Assembly (NCBI GenBank): GCA_016711345.1
Contig: JADJTD010000001.1
Location: 806,001-870,000 of the forward strand
Length of the DNA stretch: 64,000 nucleotides
Reading direction: 5' to 3'
Origin: Chloracidobacterium sp.
Lineage (GTDB): Bacteria > Acidobacteriota > Blastocatellia > Pyrinomonadales > Pyrinomonadaceae
Shown here: positions 18,652 to 28,300 of the stretch, piece after piece
How positions within the stretch are numbered: position 1 is the stretch's first letter
How the letters are laid out: each line of letters opens with the position of its first letter
The notes under the pieces: generated by a model
What the model was told of the DNA's origin: nothing
What the model saw: the letters and a program-made list of their open reading frames with translations, nothing else
Databases searched by the model: none
Position numbers and translations under genes: made by a program

Positions 18652-21561
18652 ATGAAACAACAACGACAAAAACTTATACCAATTTCTTTGCTAATTTTCA
18701 CGGTTGTCATGGGTATCGTAGTGGACGGTGCGTTAGGACAGTCGGGGTCGCCAGGTGCTGAATGCGGAAAGCTGGGTCCCGATCTCTCGACACGTGAGAT
18801 CGATAGCGGCGCTTCGCATTGCTATCTATTGGATCTTGAAAAAGACAACTTTGTCCGCGTTCGAGTGGAGCAGAGAGGTGTCGACTTAAACCTCACGCTC
18901 GCTGATTCAAGAGGAAAGATCGTTTCGCAAATTGATAGCCCGAACGGCTACTACGGTCAGGAAATTCTTAATGCAATTGTGCCCTCGACGGACGTCTACC
19001 GGCTCGAGATTAAAACCGACGACTCTAAACCGAAGGGCAAGTACACGATTCTTCGCGAAGTTCTTCGACCGGCCACCGAAAACGATCGAAAACTGATCGC
19101 GGGTATTGCGACGTTTTTGCAGGCCCAAAAGGCCGAATCACCACAAATCGCGTTGGAACTATACAGAGAGGCACTAACCGCGTTTAGGGCGGCTCAGGAT
19201 AAGTTTCAGGAAGGAATGGCTTTGACTTACATGGGAGCCATTTTATTAAATGCGGGACGCTTTGACGAGGCCCTCGCACATTTTGAACCGGCCGTAGCGA
19301 TCTTTACAACCGACTATGTGTATGAGCGAGCCGACGCGCTTCAAGGGGTTGCGAAAAGTAATTTGCGACTGAGCCAACTCGCGAAAGCTCTGGAGAGTTT
19401 TCAGGAAGCTCTGTCCCTATTCCAATCCATTCAATATTTGCAGGCTGAAGCCCAAACACTTTCCAATATCGGTCTTGTTTACCTGGAATCCGCCCGAAAA
19501 CAGCAAGCTCTTAAAAACTTCGAGAGAGCTTTAGAAATTGCGAAAATAAACGGGTTTATAGAAGACGAGGCGGCTTATTACAATAATATTGGCCGTGCCT
19601 ACGATGATCTAGGCAATTTACCGAAGGCCGGGGAGAATTTCGCCCTTGCGCTGAAACGAACCAATAACAACCAGGAACGAGGTTACGTGCTTCTGAGTTT
19701 AGGCAAGACATCCTTTGATTCAGGCGACCCTCGTCAAGCCCTTGCAGAATTTGAGGAGGCTCGAAAGCTCTTTATCAAAGCGGCGGATCGATTTGGAGAA
19801 ACGGCGGTCATCAACGCGCTCGGCAGGGCTCATTCGCAATTGGACAACAAAGATCAGGCCAAAGAAATGTACTATCTTGCCTTGCGGCAATACCGCCAGT
19901 TTGGCCACATGCGCGGCGAGGCGATCACGTTTGGCAATCTTATGGCGGTCTGGCAATCGCTCGGAAATCGCCGTCTGGCTATCTTTTTCGGCAAACAATC
20001 CATAAATGCTCATCAGAAAGTTCGGGCCTCGGCCCGTCAGATCAACGATGAGTCGCAAAGGACTTTTACGGCAAATGTGGCAGATACCTATCGAATGCTG
20101 GCAGCACTGCTACTAGAGGAAGAGCGCATCGACGAAGCTCAGGAAGTCTTGGGACTGCTCAAGCAGGAAGAGTTCAGTCGCTTTACGCGATCTTCATCAA
20201 GTTCAAGCCCGGTGTTGCAAATCGGTTTCTTCGGTCAAGAGGTAACGGCTTCGCGTGAGTATGATGAGTTGCACGACCGATTCTCGCGTTTTAACCGACA
20301 GGCACTCACTCTTCGACGCGAGAGTGCCGCCCTGGCGCGCAGCGGTCAGACAGTGTCAGCTGAAAAAGAGTCCGAGTTGCGAAAATTGCAGAGTGATTTG
20401 ACTGAAATTGACAGCCGGTTCGTCGAATTGCTCAAGAGCTTTGCAGGTAGGTTTACGGCACAGGCCGCGACCAAGAGTGATGCCCCCGTTCTCTTGGCGC
20501 GTTCCTGGCAGAAAAGATTATCCGACCTTGAGCCCGGAACTGTACTTTTGTCGACTCTGCTTATAAAAGACAGATATTATGCGATCCTTACAACTTCCGA
20601 CTCGCAAACTGTTCACAGTGTGAAGGTTGACAGACCACTACTTGAGGAGAAAATTACCCGATATCGTCGCAACCTGGAAGACCCGCAAACCTTAAGTGAT
20701 TACCTGGGTCTTTCGCAGCAGCTCTACCAGGAGTTGATAAGACCGGTCGCGGATGACCTGGAACGGTTGAGCGCGAAAACGCTGCTGCTTTCGCTTGACG
20801 GAGAACTTCGCTACGTGCCGTTTGCTACACTCCACGACGGGAAAAGATTCCTAGTCGAAAAATACGCAACCAATGTAGTGGCGCTCGCTCAGCCCCCAAT
20901 AAGGGGAAAGAAAGGTCCGGAAACGTGGCGAGCTCTGGGAGCGGGCGTTTCCAACGACCCCTCCGACCCGTTGCCGAGAGTCCCGGCCGAACTGAATTTC
21001 GTCGTCCGGAATGAAGTCGTACGGGGAGATCGAAAAGGTTCATTTCCCGGTAAAAGGTTGCTCGACAAAGATTTCTCGACAGCAAATCTTGTTGCCGAGC
21101 TTGCAAAAAGGCCGGATCTGGTACATATCGCCTCACACTTTAGCCTCAGTTCCGGCGATGAGAGTTCCTATCTATTGCTGGGCAATGGCGAACGATTAAA
21201 CCTAAGTGCTTTGCGCGATGAAAAGGATACTCGTTTTGATATGAGCAGCGTGGAATTGCTCACGCTTTCGGCCTGTGAAACCGGGTCAAAGGAAACGAAC
21301 GATGCGAACGGCGTCGAAATTGAAAACCTGAGCGTAATTGTTCAAAAGCGTGGGGCAAAGGCCGTAATCGCAACACTTTGGCTCGTATCAGATGATAGTG
21401 CCCCCGAATTTATGCGTGAGTTCTATCGCCGTTATAAAACGGCTCGTGGCACTCTTTCGAAGGCCCAAGCGTTGCGAGCGGCCCAGGCGGCGATGTTGAA
21501 GAATTCAAAGTACAGCCATCCGGCACACTGGGGAGCTTTTATAGGCATGGGCGACCTGTGA
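18652..21561 (+). CDS. Secreted TPR-CHAT caspase-like protease
   Basis: This is a 969-residue protein with a GGAAGG site. A signal peptide (ISLLIFTVVMGIVVDGALGQ) is followed by a PPC-like beta domain (about 45-135, CYLLDLEKDNFVRVRVEQ), then six or more TPR units (about 160-470), a helical linker, and a C-terminal CHAT domain. The catalytic pair is intact: His829 in VHIASHFSLSS and Cys875 in LTLSACETGS, each in its usual context. CHAT domains are clan CD cysteine peptidases related to caspases and separases. Export makes this a periplasmic or surface enzyme. It is the third gene after the sigma-like and anti-sigma-like genes with a 13-bp gap, so site-1-type cleavage of the membrane anti-sigma protein is a plausible job, but that is inference. 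Confidence 0.85.
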   Translation: MKQQRQKLIPISLLIFTVVMGIVVDGALGQSGSPGAECGKLGPDLSTREIDSGASHCYLLDLEKDNFVRVRVEQRGVDLNLTLADSRGKIVSQIDSPNGYYGQEILNAIVPSTDVYRLEIKTDDSKPKGKYTILREVLRPATENDRKLIAGIATFLQAQKAESPQIALELYREALTAFRAAQDKFQEGMALTYMGAILLNAGRFDEALAHFEPAVAIFTTDYVYERADALQGVAKSNLRLSQLAKALESFQEALSLFQSIQYLQAEAQTLSNIGLVYLESARKQQALKNFERALEIAKINGFIEDEAAYYNNIGRAYDDLGNLPKAGENFALALKRTNNNQERGYVLLSLGKTSFDSGDPRQALAEFEEARKLFIKAADRFGETAVINALGRAHSQLDNKDQAKEMYYLALRQYRQFGHMRGEAITFGNLMAVWQSLGNRRLAIFFGKQSINAHQKVRASARQINDESQRTFTANVADTYRMLAALLLEEERIDEAQEVLGLLKQEEFSRFTRSSSSSSPVLQIGFFGQEVTASREYDELHDRFSRFNRQALTLRRESAALARSGQTVSAEKESELRKLQSDLTEIDSRFVELLKSFAGRFTAQAATKSDAPVLLARSWQKRLSDLEPGTVLLSTLLIKDRYYAILTTSDSQTVHSVKVDRPLLEEKITRYRRNLEDPQTLSDYLGLSQQLYQELIRPVADDLERLSAKTLLLSLDGELRYVPFATLHDGKRFLVEKYATNVVALAQPPIRGKKGPETWRALGAGVSNDPSDPLPRVPAELNFVVRNEVVRGDRKGSFPGKRLLDKDFSTANLVAELAKRPDLVHIASHFSLSSGDESSYLLLGNGERLNLSALRDEKDTRFDMSSVELLTLSACETGSKETNDANGVEIENLSVIVQKRGAKAVIATLWLVSDDSAPEFMREFYRRYKTARGTLSKAQALRAAQAAMLKNSKYSHPAHWGAFIGMGDL

Positions 21562-21672
21562 TCGGCATCCGATTCTGCCCAAGGCAACTTTAGAATGATC
21601 GTATTGATACTGGATTGCATACAAGAAGCTAAATAATATTATTGGCGAAACGCCAAAGGAAGGAGATACCTT

Positions 21673-23604
21673 ATGACCAAACGATTTTCGCGATTAGTCG
21701 CCTATTTACTCGCACTTATGGTTACTTTCGGGATTTTAGCAACAGTTTCGCTGGCTCAATGGCCAATTACCATACGCGGACTACCCAAAAAAACCAAAGA
21801 TTTCAACAAGCCTCCGGACATAAGGGAATTTCAACCGCCCACCAACGGCGAATATCGGGCAAATCCGACATTTTTTGCGACCCGGAACGATGATGAACGG
21901 TGTCAGGCGATCGATCTATGGTTGTCGTCAATTCGGCACATAGCCTCTCAGTCAGCTTCGTATAGTGGAGCATATTACCGGCGCAACGGCGAAGAACTTG
22001 ATATGGCGCGAGTCAACGTGCAGGACGTTCAAAACTTCGCGACGGTCTATTTTCGCAATATATTGGGAAAGAGCTTGCCCGAAATGTCTGAAGATGACAT
22101 GGAAAAGGTCGGAAGGGCTCTTGATAAATGCTCGCATCAGCGGTGGGTTGTGGGGAGTCTCGAAAATCCGTTTCGCTATCCGGTACAAATGCGGAATTGG
22201 ATTGCAAAATTCGAGGAAATTGAACAGTCAATAAAGAAGGAGAAACTGGACGCACAAAGAGAGATTTATCGTGAACAAGATCAGAAGCTTGCTCAGGAAA
22301 CTGGTTACCCAATTGCCGAGCTACTAAAGGGCACAAATGCGTTTCGACTCCACGCGGCATTCTTGAACAATGGTTACACGGATTGGTGTTCACCCACCGA
22401 ACGCCAGGCAGTTACTGCACTGATCCACAACGTAGACGAAAACGTTGCTATTCAAAATAATGAGACGTATTGGAGAAATTTTGAAAGCGAAATTCTGCCG
22501 GCAATACGTGCAAAGTGCCCCGAAGCCGAAAAAATATATGTCCTGAACTACGTCTGGAACTATTTTATCGACTACGACCGGAACCTGGTTAGCACACCGG
22601 CAAACAGGCCGACATCCAGTGACGCACTCAATATTGCTGTCTATTCCGGTGGCGAAGGCGAGGAGGGACAGAAGGGGTGGATCAATGGCGATTCTATGGC
22701 GAAACTTGGCGGTTCAACTTCCGGTCGAACTCCGCGAGCCGCTTCGTTTCGTGAATCCCACAGCCAGGCAGGCAATGAAAATTTAGTCAACATATCCAGT
22801 GTACGTAGATTCCTCGTCGCTAGTCAGGCGAGACTAGATGAAGAGGCAAGAATTCGTCGAGAGAAGGAGGCAGCCGCTGAAGCCGCCCGCCAATCAGAGA
22901 TCGATCGCAAGGTTAAAGCTAGGCGTGCAATGCTTGCACATGGCGGTTTTTCCACAAAGGGGCTGAAACATGAAGAGTTGTTTGCAAATATATTTCTGGG
23001 CGATTTTGAGGCCCTACCTTTTAAGAGGGATGAATTGAGTTTTAGTACATTGTTGGGTGCTTATTTGCAATCCTTTGCTGAATCTTGTTCCACTGCCTTA
23101 CCAAACAATAAAGTCGAAATGACCAGACAGGTGTGTGCTACGGAACGCGTAACCAGAAATGGATGGGGTGTGGAAATTGGTAGGAGCTGTGTCGAATGGC
23201 GTACAGAAGGAACTGGGCTTTTCGCCGATCCGGCAATGTATTCAGCAAAATCATCGGTGGATAGAGCTCAAGCTGCGAAAATCCTCAATCCTAAATCTGG
23301 CGGCGGAATTCTTGGCGGGATTCTAGAAGGCCTGGTCGACCTAACTAGTGGAAAAACTCTAAATGATATGGGGAACGCAATAGATGTCTCAAGTGATGTT
23401 GCGCCGATGGTTAGAATGAATGTCTGCACAGGTCCCGGTCTGAAGAGGTTTCAGGAGAATTTAAGGCGGTTCGCGATAAATGAGCGCCCATTGGAGGGTG
23501 CCTTGACGTCTGAGCGAACACAGACGTCGCCCGCTAAAACTAAACTGGAAAAGCCGCAGGCGGATATTCAAAAATCCAAATCTACGCGGCGACGGTCGAA
23601 CTAG
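21673..23604 (+). CDS. Secreted protein of unknown function, two-domain paralogue of 10133-11833
   Basis: This 643-residue protein has a strong AAGGAAGGAG site and a signal peptide ending near ATVSLAQ. The N-terminal domain shares ANPTFFATRNDDERCQAI and ENVAIQNNETYWRN with the gene at 10133. A charged coiled-coil region (RREKEAAAEAARQSEIDRK, about 395-415) links to the C-terminal domain, which has G-D-F, then 26 residues, then Cys (YLQSFAESC), NKVEMTRQV, GTGLFADPAM and NLRRF, as in the stand-alone protein at 13273. A glycine-rich insert (GGGILGGILEG) sits inside this domain. The tail is Lys/Thr/Arg-rich. It could be a substrate or partner of the CHAT protease encoded 111 bp upstream. No catalytic motif is visible. 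Confidence 0.75.
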   Translation: MTKRFSRLVAYLLALMVTFGILATVSLAQWPITIRGLPKKTKDFNKPPDIREFQPPTNGEYRANPTFFATRNDDERCQAIDLWLSSIRHIASQSASYSGAYYRRNGEELDMARVNVQDVQNFATVYFRNILGKSLPEMSEDDMEKVGRALDKCSHQRWVVGSLENPFRYPVQMRNWIAKFEEIEQSIKKEKLDAQREIYREQDQKLAQETGYPIAELLKGTNAFRLHAAFLNNGYTDWCSPTERQAVTALIHNVDENVAIQNNETYWRNFESEILPAIRAKCPEAEKIYVLNYVWNYFIDYDRNLVSTPANRPTSSDALNIAVYSGGEGEEGQKGWINGDSMAKLGGSTSGRTPRAASFRESHSQAGNENLVNISSVRRFLVASQARLDEEARIRREKEAAAEAARQSEIDRKVKARRAMLAHGGFSTKGLKHEELFANIFLGDFEALPFKRDELSFSTLLGAYLQSFAESCSTALPNNKVEMTRQVCATERVTRNGWGVEIGRSCVEWRTEGTGLFADPAMYSAKSSVDRAQAAKILNPKSGGGILGGILEGLVDLTSGKTLNDMGNAIDVSSDVAPMVRMNVCTGPGLKRFQENLRRFAINERPLEGALTSERTQTSPAKTKLEKPQADIQKSKSTRRRSN

Positions 23605-23664
23605 GAAGTTTCGTCCGAAGATGTAACCCACGGCAATAAGGATTTACCTAACATTTCGCCGAAA

Positions 23665-23704
23665 ATAAGAAGGATCCCCAACTCATGTAGGGGATCCTTC
23701 TTAT
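23665..23704 (+). terminator. Strong hairpin ending the sigma/CHAT operon
   Basis: Perfect 15-bp arms (ATAAGAAGGATCCCC and its complement) enclose a 10-base loop, about 60 bp after the stop at 23604. An A-run lies on the left and an AT-rich stretch on the right, so it could stop transcription from either side. Confidence 0.75.
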
Positions 23705-23786
23705 CAAATATGCTGGTTGCAATATGTCGATCTTGTTTTAACCGTTACTCTAGACCATTTTCAACGTTCTTGACCGAATTAGCCAT

Positions 23787-24290
23787 TTGATCATCGTTCG
23801 GAAAAGCTTCCGGCAAAATTCACATCCGCCGCACCTAAAAGCCCGCATCCCCGCGTTGACAAGATGCCATTATCAAATTGCAGGTTTAAGAACGCCATAT
23901 TCACATATTGTTGCAACGATTGGAGATGCTCTAAGGAAACGGCGGCTTGATCAGGGGTTGACCATAAAGAATGTAGGCGAACAACTCAAAGTCAACGAGG
24001 CAACCATACATAATTGGGAGACAAACCGGCGAACAGTGCAGTTGCGCTTCCTAGGACGAGTTTGTGACTTTCTAGGGGTGTGTCCCTGCGACGTTCTACT
24101 GCCAATGGGAGTTCGGTTGAAAGAAAGGAGAGTATACGCCGGGATCACAAGAAAAGTACTGGCGCAAATACTTAAGGTCGATGGACACACAATTTCTGCA
24201 TGGGAAGAGTCTAATCAAGCGCCGACAGCAGCAAATATTGAAAAAATATTGCAATTTCTGGACACATCAACGGCAAGGGTCCGCACATGA
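23787..24290 (+). CDS. XRE-type regulator with two helix-turn-helix domains, start uncertain
   Basis: The frame gives two Cro/C1-type HTH domains in tandem. The first runs IGDALRKRRLDQGLTIKNV to ATIHNWETNRRTVQ and the second MGVRLKERRVYAGITRKVL to HTISAWEESNQAPT. This double-HTH layout is familiar from regulators near integrated elements. There is no ATG before the first domain in this frame. Only TTG codons (23787; one near 23859) are available, so either a rare start is used or the 5' end has been lost. It stands alone between the terminator at 23.7 kb and a remnant-rich gap, upstream of the giant-gene locus. Confidence 0.6.
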   Translation: MIIVRKSFRQNSHPPHLKARIPALTRCHYQIAGLRTPYSHIVATIGDALRKRRLDQGLTIKNVGEQLKVNEATIHNWETNRRTVQLRFLGRVCDFLGVCPCDVLLPMGVRLKERRVYAGITRKVLAQILKVDGHTISAWEESNQAPTAANIEKILQFLDTSTARVRT

Positions 24291-25302
24291 GATCAAGGTG
24301 TGTAGCCACGCGACACCTCCGGCAATTTCCCTGAATTGAAACCGACGGGGAACCGTTCGAGGTCGTGACAGACCTTTCCCCGAATCTCAAGCTGTTTCAC
24401 AAATACCGAAACACTCGCCGCCTCCCATTGCCTGACCAAATTGTCTGCGCGCGTTCAGAAAACATTTTCGAAAGTTGGTAAAGGTTGGCTTGTTGGGGGA
24501 GTTCAATTGACGTTTGCAAAAACTCAGACTGAAAACTTTCCCTCTTACCCTCCTAATCCTAGCGGAATCTTAGACGCTCTTTAAGCTTATTGTGACCCTC
24601 GATAATTCTGGAAAATTGTAAACCCACTAACCGTCGCTGACCGTTTCGGCCACGGTGGAGCTAACGGACGCACTGACGTACTACGCCAACAATGCTAACC
24701 GCTCTACGCGCCTCCGATCTTGACCTACGCCGCTACTGCAACGAGTTGCGGTTTTGCACGATTGACCACCTAACGGCGCTAGCGGGACGCCACCGGCATG
24801 CCTTGCATCTGCGTCTGCAACAGCTAATTGCCGAGAAGTCTATTTACCGGATCAAGTTTCCAAGTCCGAACCGAAATCGTGTCTCCTCCACAAATCCATA
24901 TGGTGGCATTTGTCCCTAAAGAAGATTGATCACACGCCTCATTGCTCCTTCGCTTGATCACGACACAGGTCGTATGAATCAATCCCTTGGACGAGTGCCC
25001 CAAAAGCTTCGAATTTCCAATCGAAACAGTCGCAAATTTGGCTAGTTTCTTTAGACGTTATCCAAATTGGCGACTGCATTGCTCTTCCCCTATGAACCGT
25101 GCTAACATCTCTGGCATCAATATTACATCGTCTTTTCGGCATATTCTCTATGCCTTTCTAAGCCGATTAGCGATCGGAAATAGAATAAGCGGATTCAAAA
25201 GATCCAGAGTATTTCAGACGTTCGGTTGGATGTCTTAAAGTAGTTTGACTTCTCGATGATCTGAATCTTGAGAATGCGAAAAACACCGTTCGAGGCTCAC
25301 AT
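24291..25302. other. Gene-poor stretch with decayed mobile-type sequence
   Basis: About 1 kb before the first giant gene holds only the broken frame at 24692-24919. I see no tRNA, intact transposase or long inverted repeat. The last 60 bp before 25303 provide a GAGG site and presumably the promoter for the giant genes. Confidence 0.5.
24692..24919 (+). pseudogene. Remnant resembling a replication-relaxation (winged-helix) protein
   Basis: Seventy-five codons read LRRYCNELRFCTIDHLTALA, then RHALHLRLQQLIAEKSIYRI. This is like the N-terminal winged helix of replication-relaxation family proteins found on plasmids and integrative elements. The match then breaks. Just after, another frame shows KKIDHTPH, reminiscent of the next conserved block, so the gene looks frameshifted and truncated. 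Family assignment is from memory of the motif only. Confidence 0.35.
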
Positions 25303-28300
25303 ATGGACGCACTAAGTAAACTGTTAACTGCCGATTTCATCCCGGGCGAGCTCGGATTTAACGAAGTGCTACTCGATGAAATCACCTACTCTGGGTACAA
25401 ACGGGATCCTGACCTCGGTGATCCGCAGGGGGTGATAACTCTCTATAATCTTACTATCGAAGCGAAGCGGTTTGAACAACCACTATTTGGACTTGATCTC
25501 AAGTTGGTTTTCTTCGTTGATCATAGTGATCATCCGATTAGCATCGACGTCGTCTGTACGAGGGAGTGGCCCATCATCCAATATCTCAAGGATTTTAGCC
25601 TCGATGGGTTCACTTTCTCGCCCGAGGATTTTCTGAAAGTCTTTCTATTTTATTTTGGACACGAGACGCTTGATAAGTTTGTCGGTCGATTAATAGATGT
25701 TTACGCAACAGAAAAACAGATATATGAGGACTTTTATCAAAAGCTAGACCAAGCGTTCGAAGCTTTCAAGTCAAACGTAGTAGGGGCAGACCTGCTGATT
25801 GAGAAGATCCGTATGGAGCTGACTGTGATTCGAGATGAGGTGAGGACGCTCCTGGGCCCACCGGAAAGCCTTTCGATAAGGCGAATCTACGAAAAGTATG
25901 AGGATGATTATCCAGAAATTTTAGATGCGGTCACCGAAATTAAAGATGATATTGTCACCCTTAAGGACAATTTTCAGATCGATATTGACCTATTCTCGAC
26001 TCTGGGAAGGTCAGCTATCGAAACGGTTAAAGACAGTGGGGACAAGCTGGCGGGGCTGTTGGAGCTCTTTGAGAAAGATCCCCATGATCTGGAAGAGGTC
26101 AAATCACTTCTCTTTCCTCAATTCAAAGTTGAAGTAGTAGACCCAGATCCAGTCGACATGTCGCTTGAGTTTTCTCGCACGCTCTTGTTGCCGATGGTAC
26201 AGAATGGCAACGACTGGGTAATAGAAGAGGGCGAGGAGAACCAGGCGTCGATTCGGTTCGACGCCAAACGGATTGCATATAGTACAAAGACCGGATTTGA
26301 TATTGAATTCCACAATCAAAACACTTTTAAGGTAAACAGATTTAGGTTAAAGGATATTGACATTGAATTTGAGTTTACCGATATCGTCCTTGATCTTAGT
26401 CGGGAGATCCAATCTAAAATCGCAAATATTCCGACGGACTTTATCGGCGCCTTTATCGAGGAAGCGGAGTTTTTCTTGCCACGCAAATGGTTCTCACGAC
26501 CAGCAGATACTTCCGCTTTCCGATTGATTGGGAAGAACATTTTTATCGGAACAGGAGGATTGACTGGCACAGTTGGTATAGAGACACGAAACTTTAGCCT
26601 GTTGAATAACGATTCAACTTTAAAGGACGAACGAATTCTGAATATATCGGCAGGTCCCGATAATGTCATAAATGCTGGTGACACCATCACAATTGAAGGT
26701 CTCGTGCCCGCCGACGGCGATTATGAATTAAAAGGCGGAGGAACGATCGTCGTAAAGGACGGGAAACTTGCTGAATTCCTGCCGGCCGAAGCGTCCTTTG
26801 AGATCGGGTCCGGGCCTTCGAAATGGAAAGTAAATTTCAATGAATTTGACCTTAATATCTGGCAAAACGCCGTTCAAAGTTCGGAAATCAGCGGATCTTT
26901 GACTATTCCCAAATTCAAGGAAGAAGGCAGCACTACCGCAGACCTAAAGGTAGACATAAAGCTGTTCCTAGAAAATGACGGTGACTTTAAGATCACAACA
27001 TCTCCCATGGATCGAAAAACGATCTGTTTTGGAGATGACGGCGAAGTATTCAAGCTGCACATCAAAACAATTGAGGCCGGGCGAGTAGGCGACAAGATCT
27101 ATCTAGAAACTTCAGGTGATCTAGATTTCGGGAATAATGATGCACTAAAAGCGTATATCCAAAAGCCGATCGAGATCAAGAAACTTCGGATCTATAGCGA
27201 CGGATCCTTTGACATCGACGGCGGTTCGATACCAATCCCTGCCGGGGTGCACCTAGATTTAGGCCCCGTCGAAGCAAATATCACAAATATAACTCTAGGA
27301 GCGGAGACCGTTGACAACTCTTCGCATGTCGGTATCAATTACAAATTTATTGGATTTGATTTCGGTCTGAGTACTGGCCCTGGCGGGCTTGACCTCCGCG
27401 GTGACGGTCTAAAACTTTACTTCAACGATACTGGCTCTGATATGTTTCTCAGAATTGCCGGAATCGGTGTCGACCTGACCATCCCCGGGACGGCATCTAA
27501 AGATGATGCAACACTGATTGTCAAAGGGTATCTCTCCATAAAAGATAACGAATATACGGGTGCAGTCTCGTTCAAATTGCCAAAGGTTAAAATCGCCGGC
27601 GGTGCGGCAATGAAAATCAAGCCAAGGGTGCCTGCATTTATCGTCGACGCCTCGCTTGAAATGTCGACACCTATTCCATTGGGAGCGACAGGTCTCGGTA
27701 TCTATGGTTTTCGGGGTCTATTCGGACTCCACCATGTTGCCAGGTTAGAGGACGGAGCTCTCTCAAAACCGGAGAAGATGTTCGAGTTCTACACAACCGA
27801 GAAATGGAACAATCCTGATGGCGGTTCCAAGAAAGGAATACACCTAGGAAAGTTTTACGACCCAAGCGAAGAAGAGGGTAAGAATGCCGAGACACCCGTT
27901 TCGATAGGAGCGGGCGTAAGTTTAGCAACGGTGGCTGATGCCGGCAGAATGTTCTCGATGCAAGCATTCTTACTCCTATCCCTGCCTGATTTTTTAATGA
28001 TAAGTGGCAAAGGCGATATATTGAGCGAGCAGCGCGTAGGCCTTACGGATTCGGAACCCCCATTTTTCGCCTATCTAGCACTTACCAAAGAATATGTCTC
28101 AATCGGTATGGGCGCGGATTATCGAGTTCAAAAGGGCGGCGGCGATCTACTGGAAATGCACGCTGAAGGTCAGATGGCGTTTTTTTTCCAGGATTCATCG
28201 GCCTGGTATGCCCATTTTGGAACAAAAGAGAGTCCGAACAGAGCCAGGATTCTCAAAAAAATCTTCGATCTGGACGCGTACGGCTATCTGATGATTTCTG

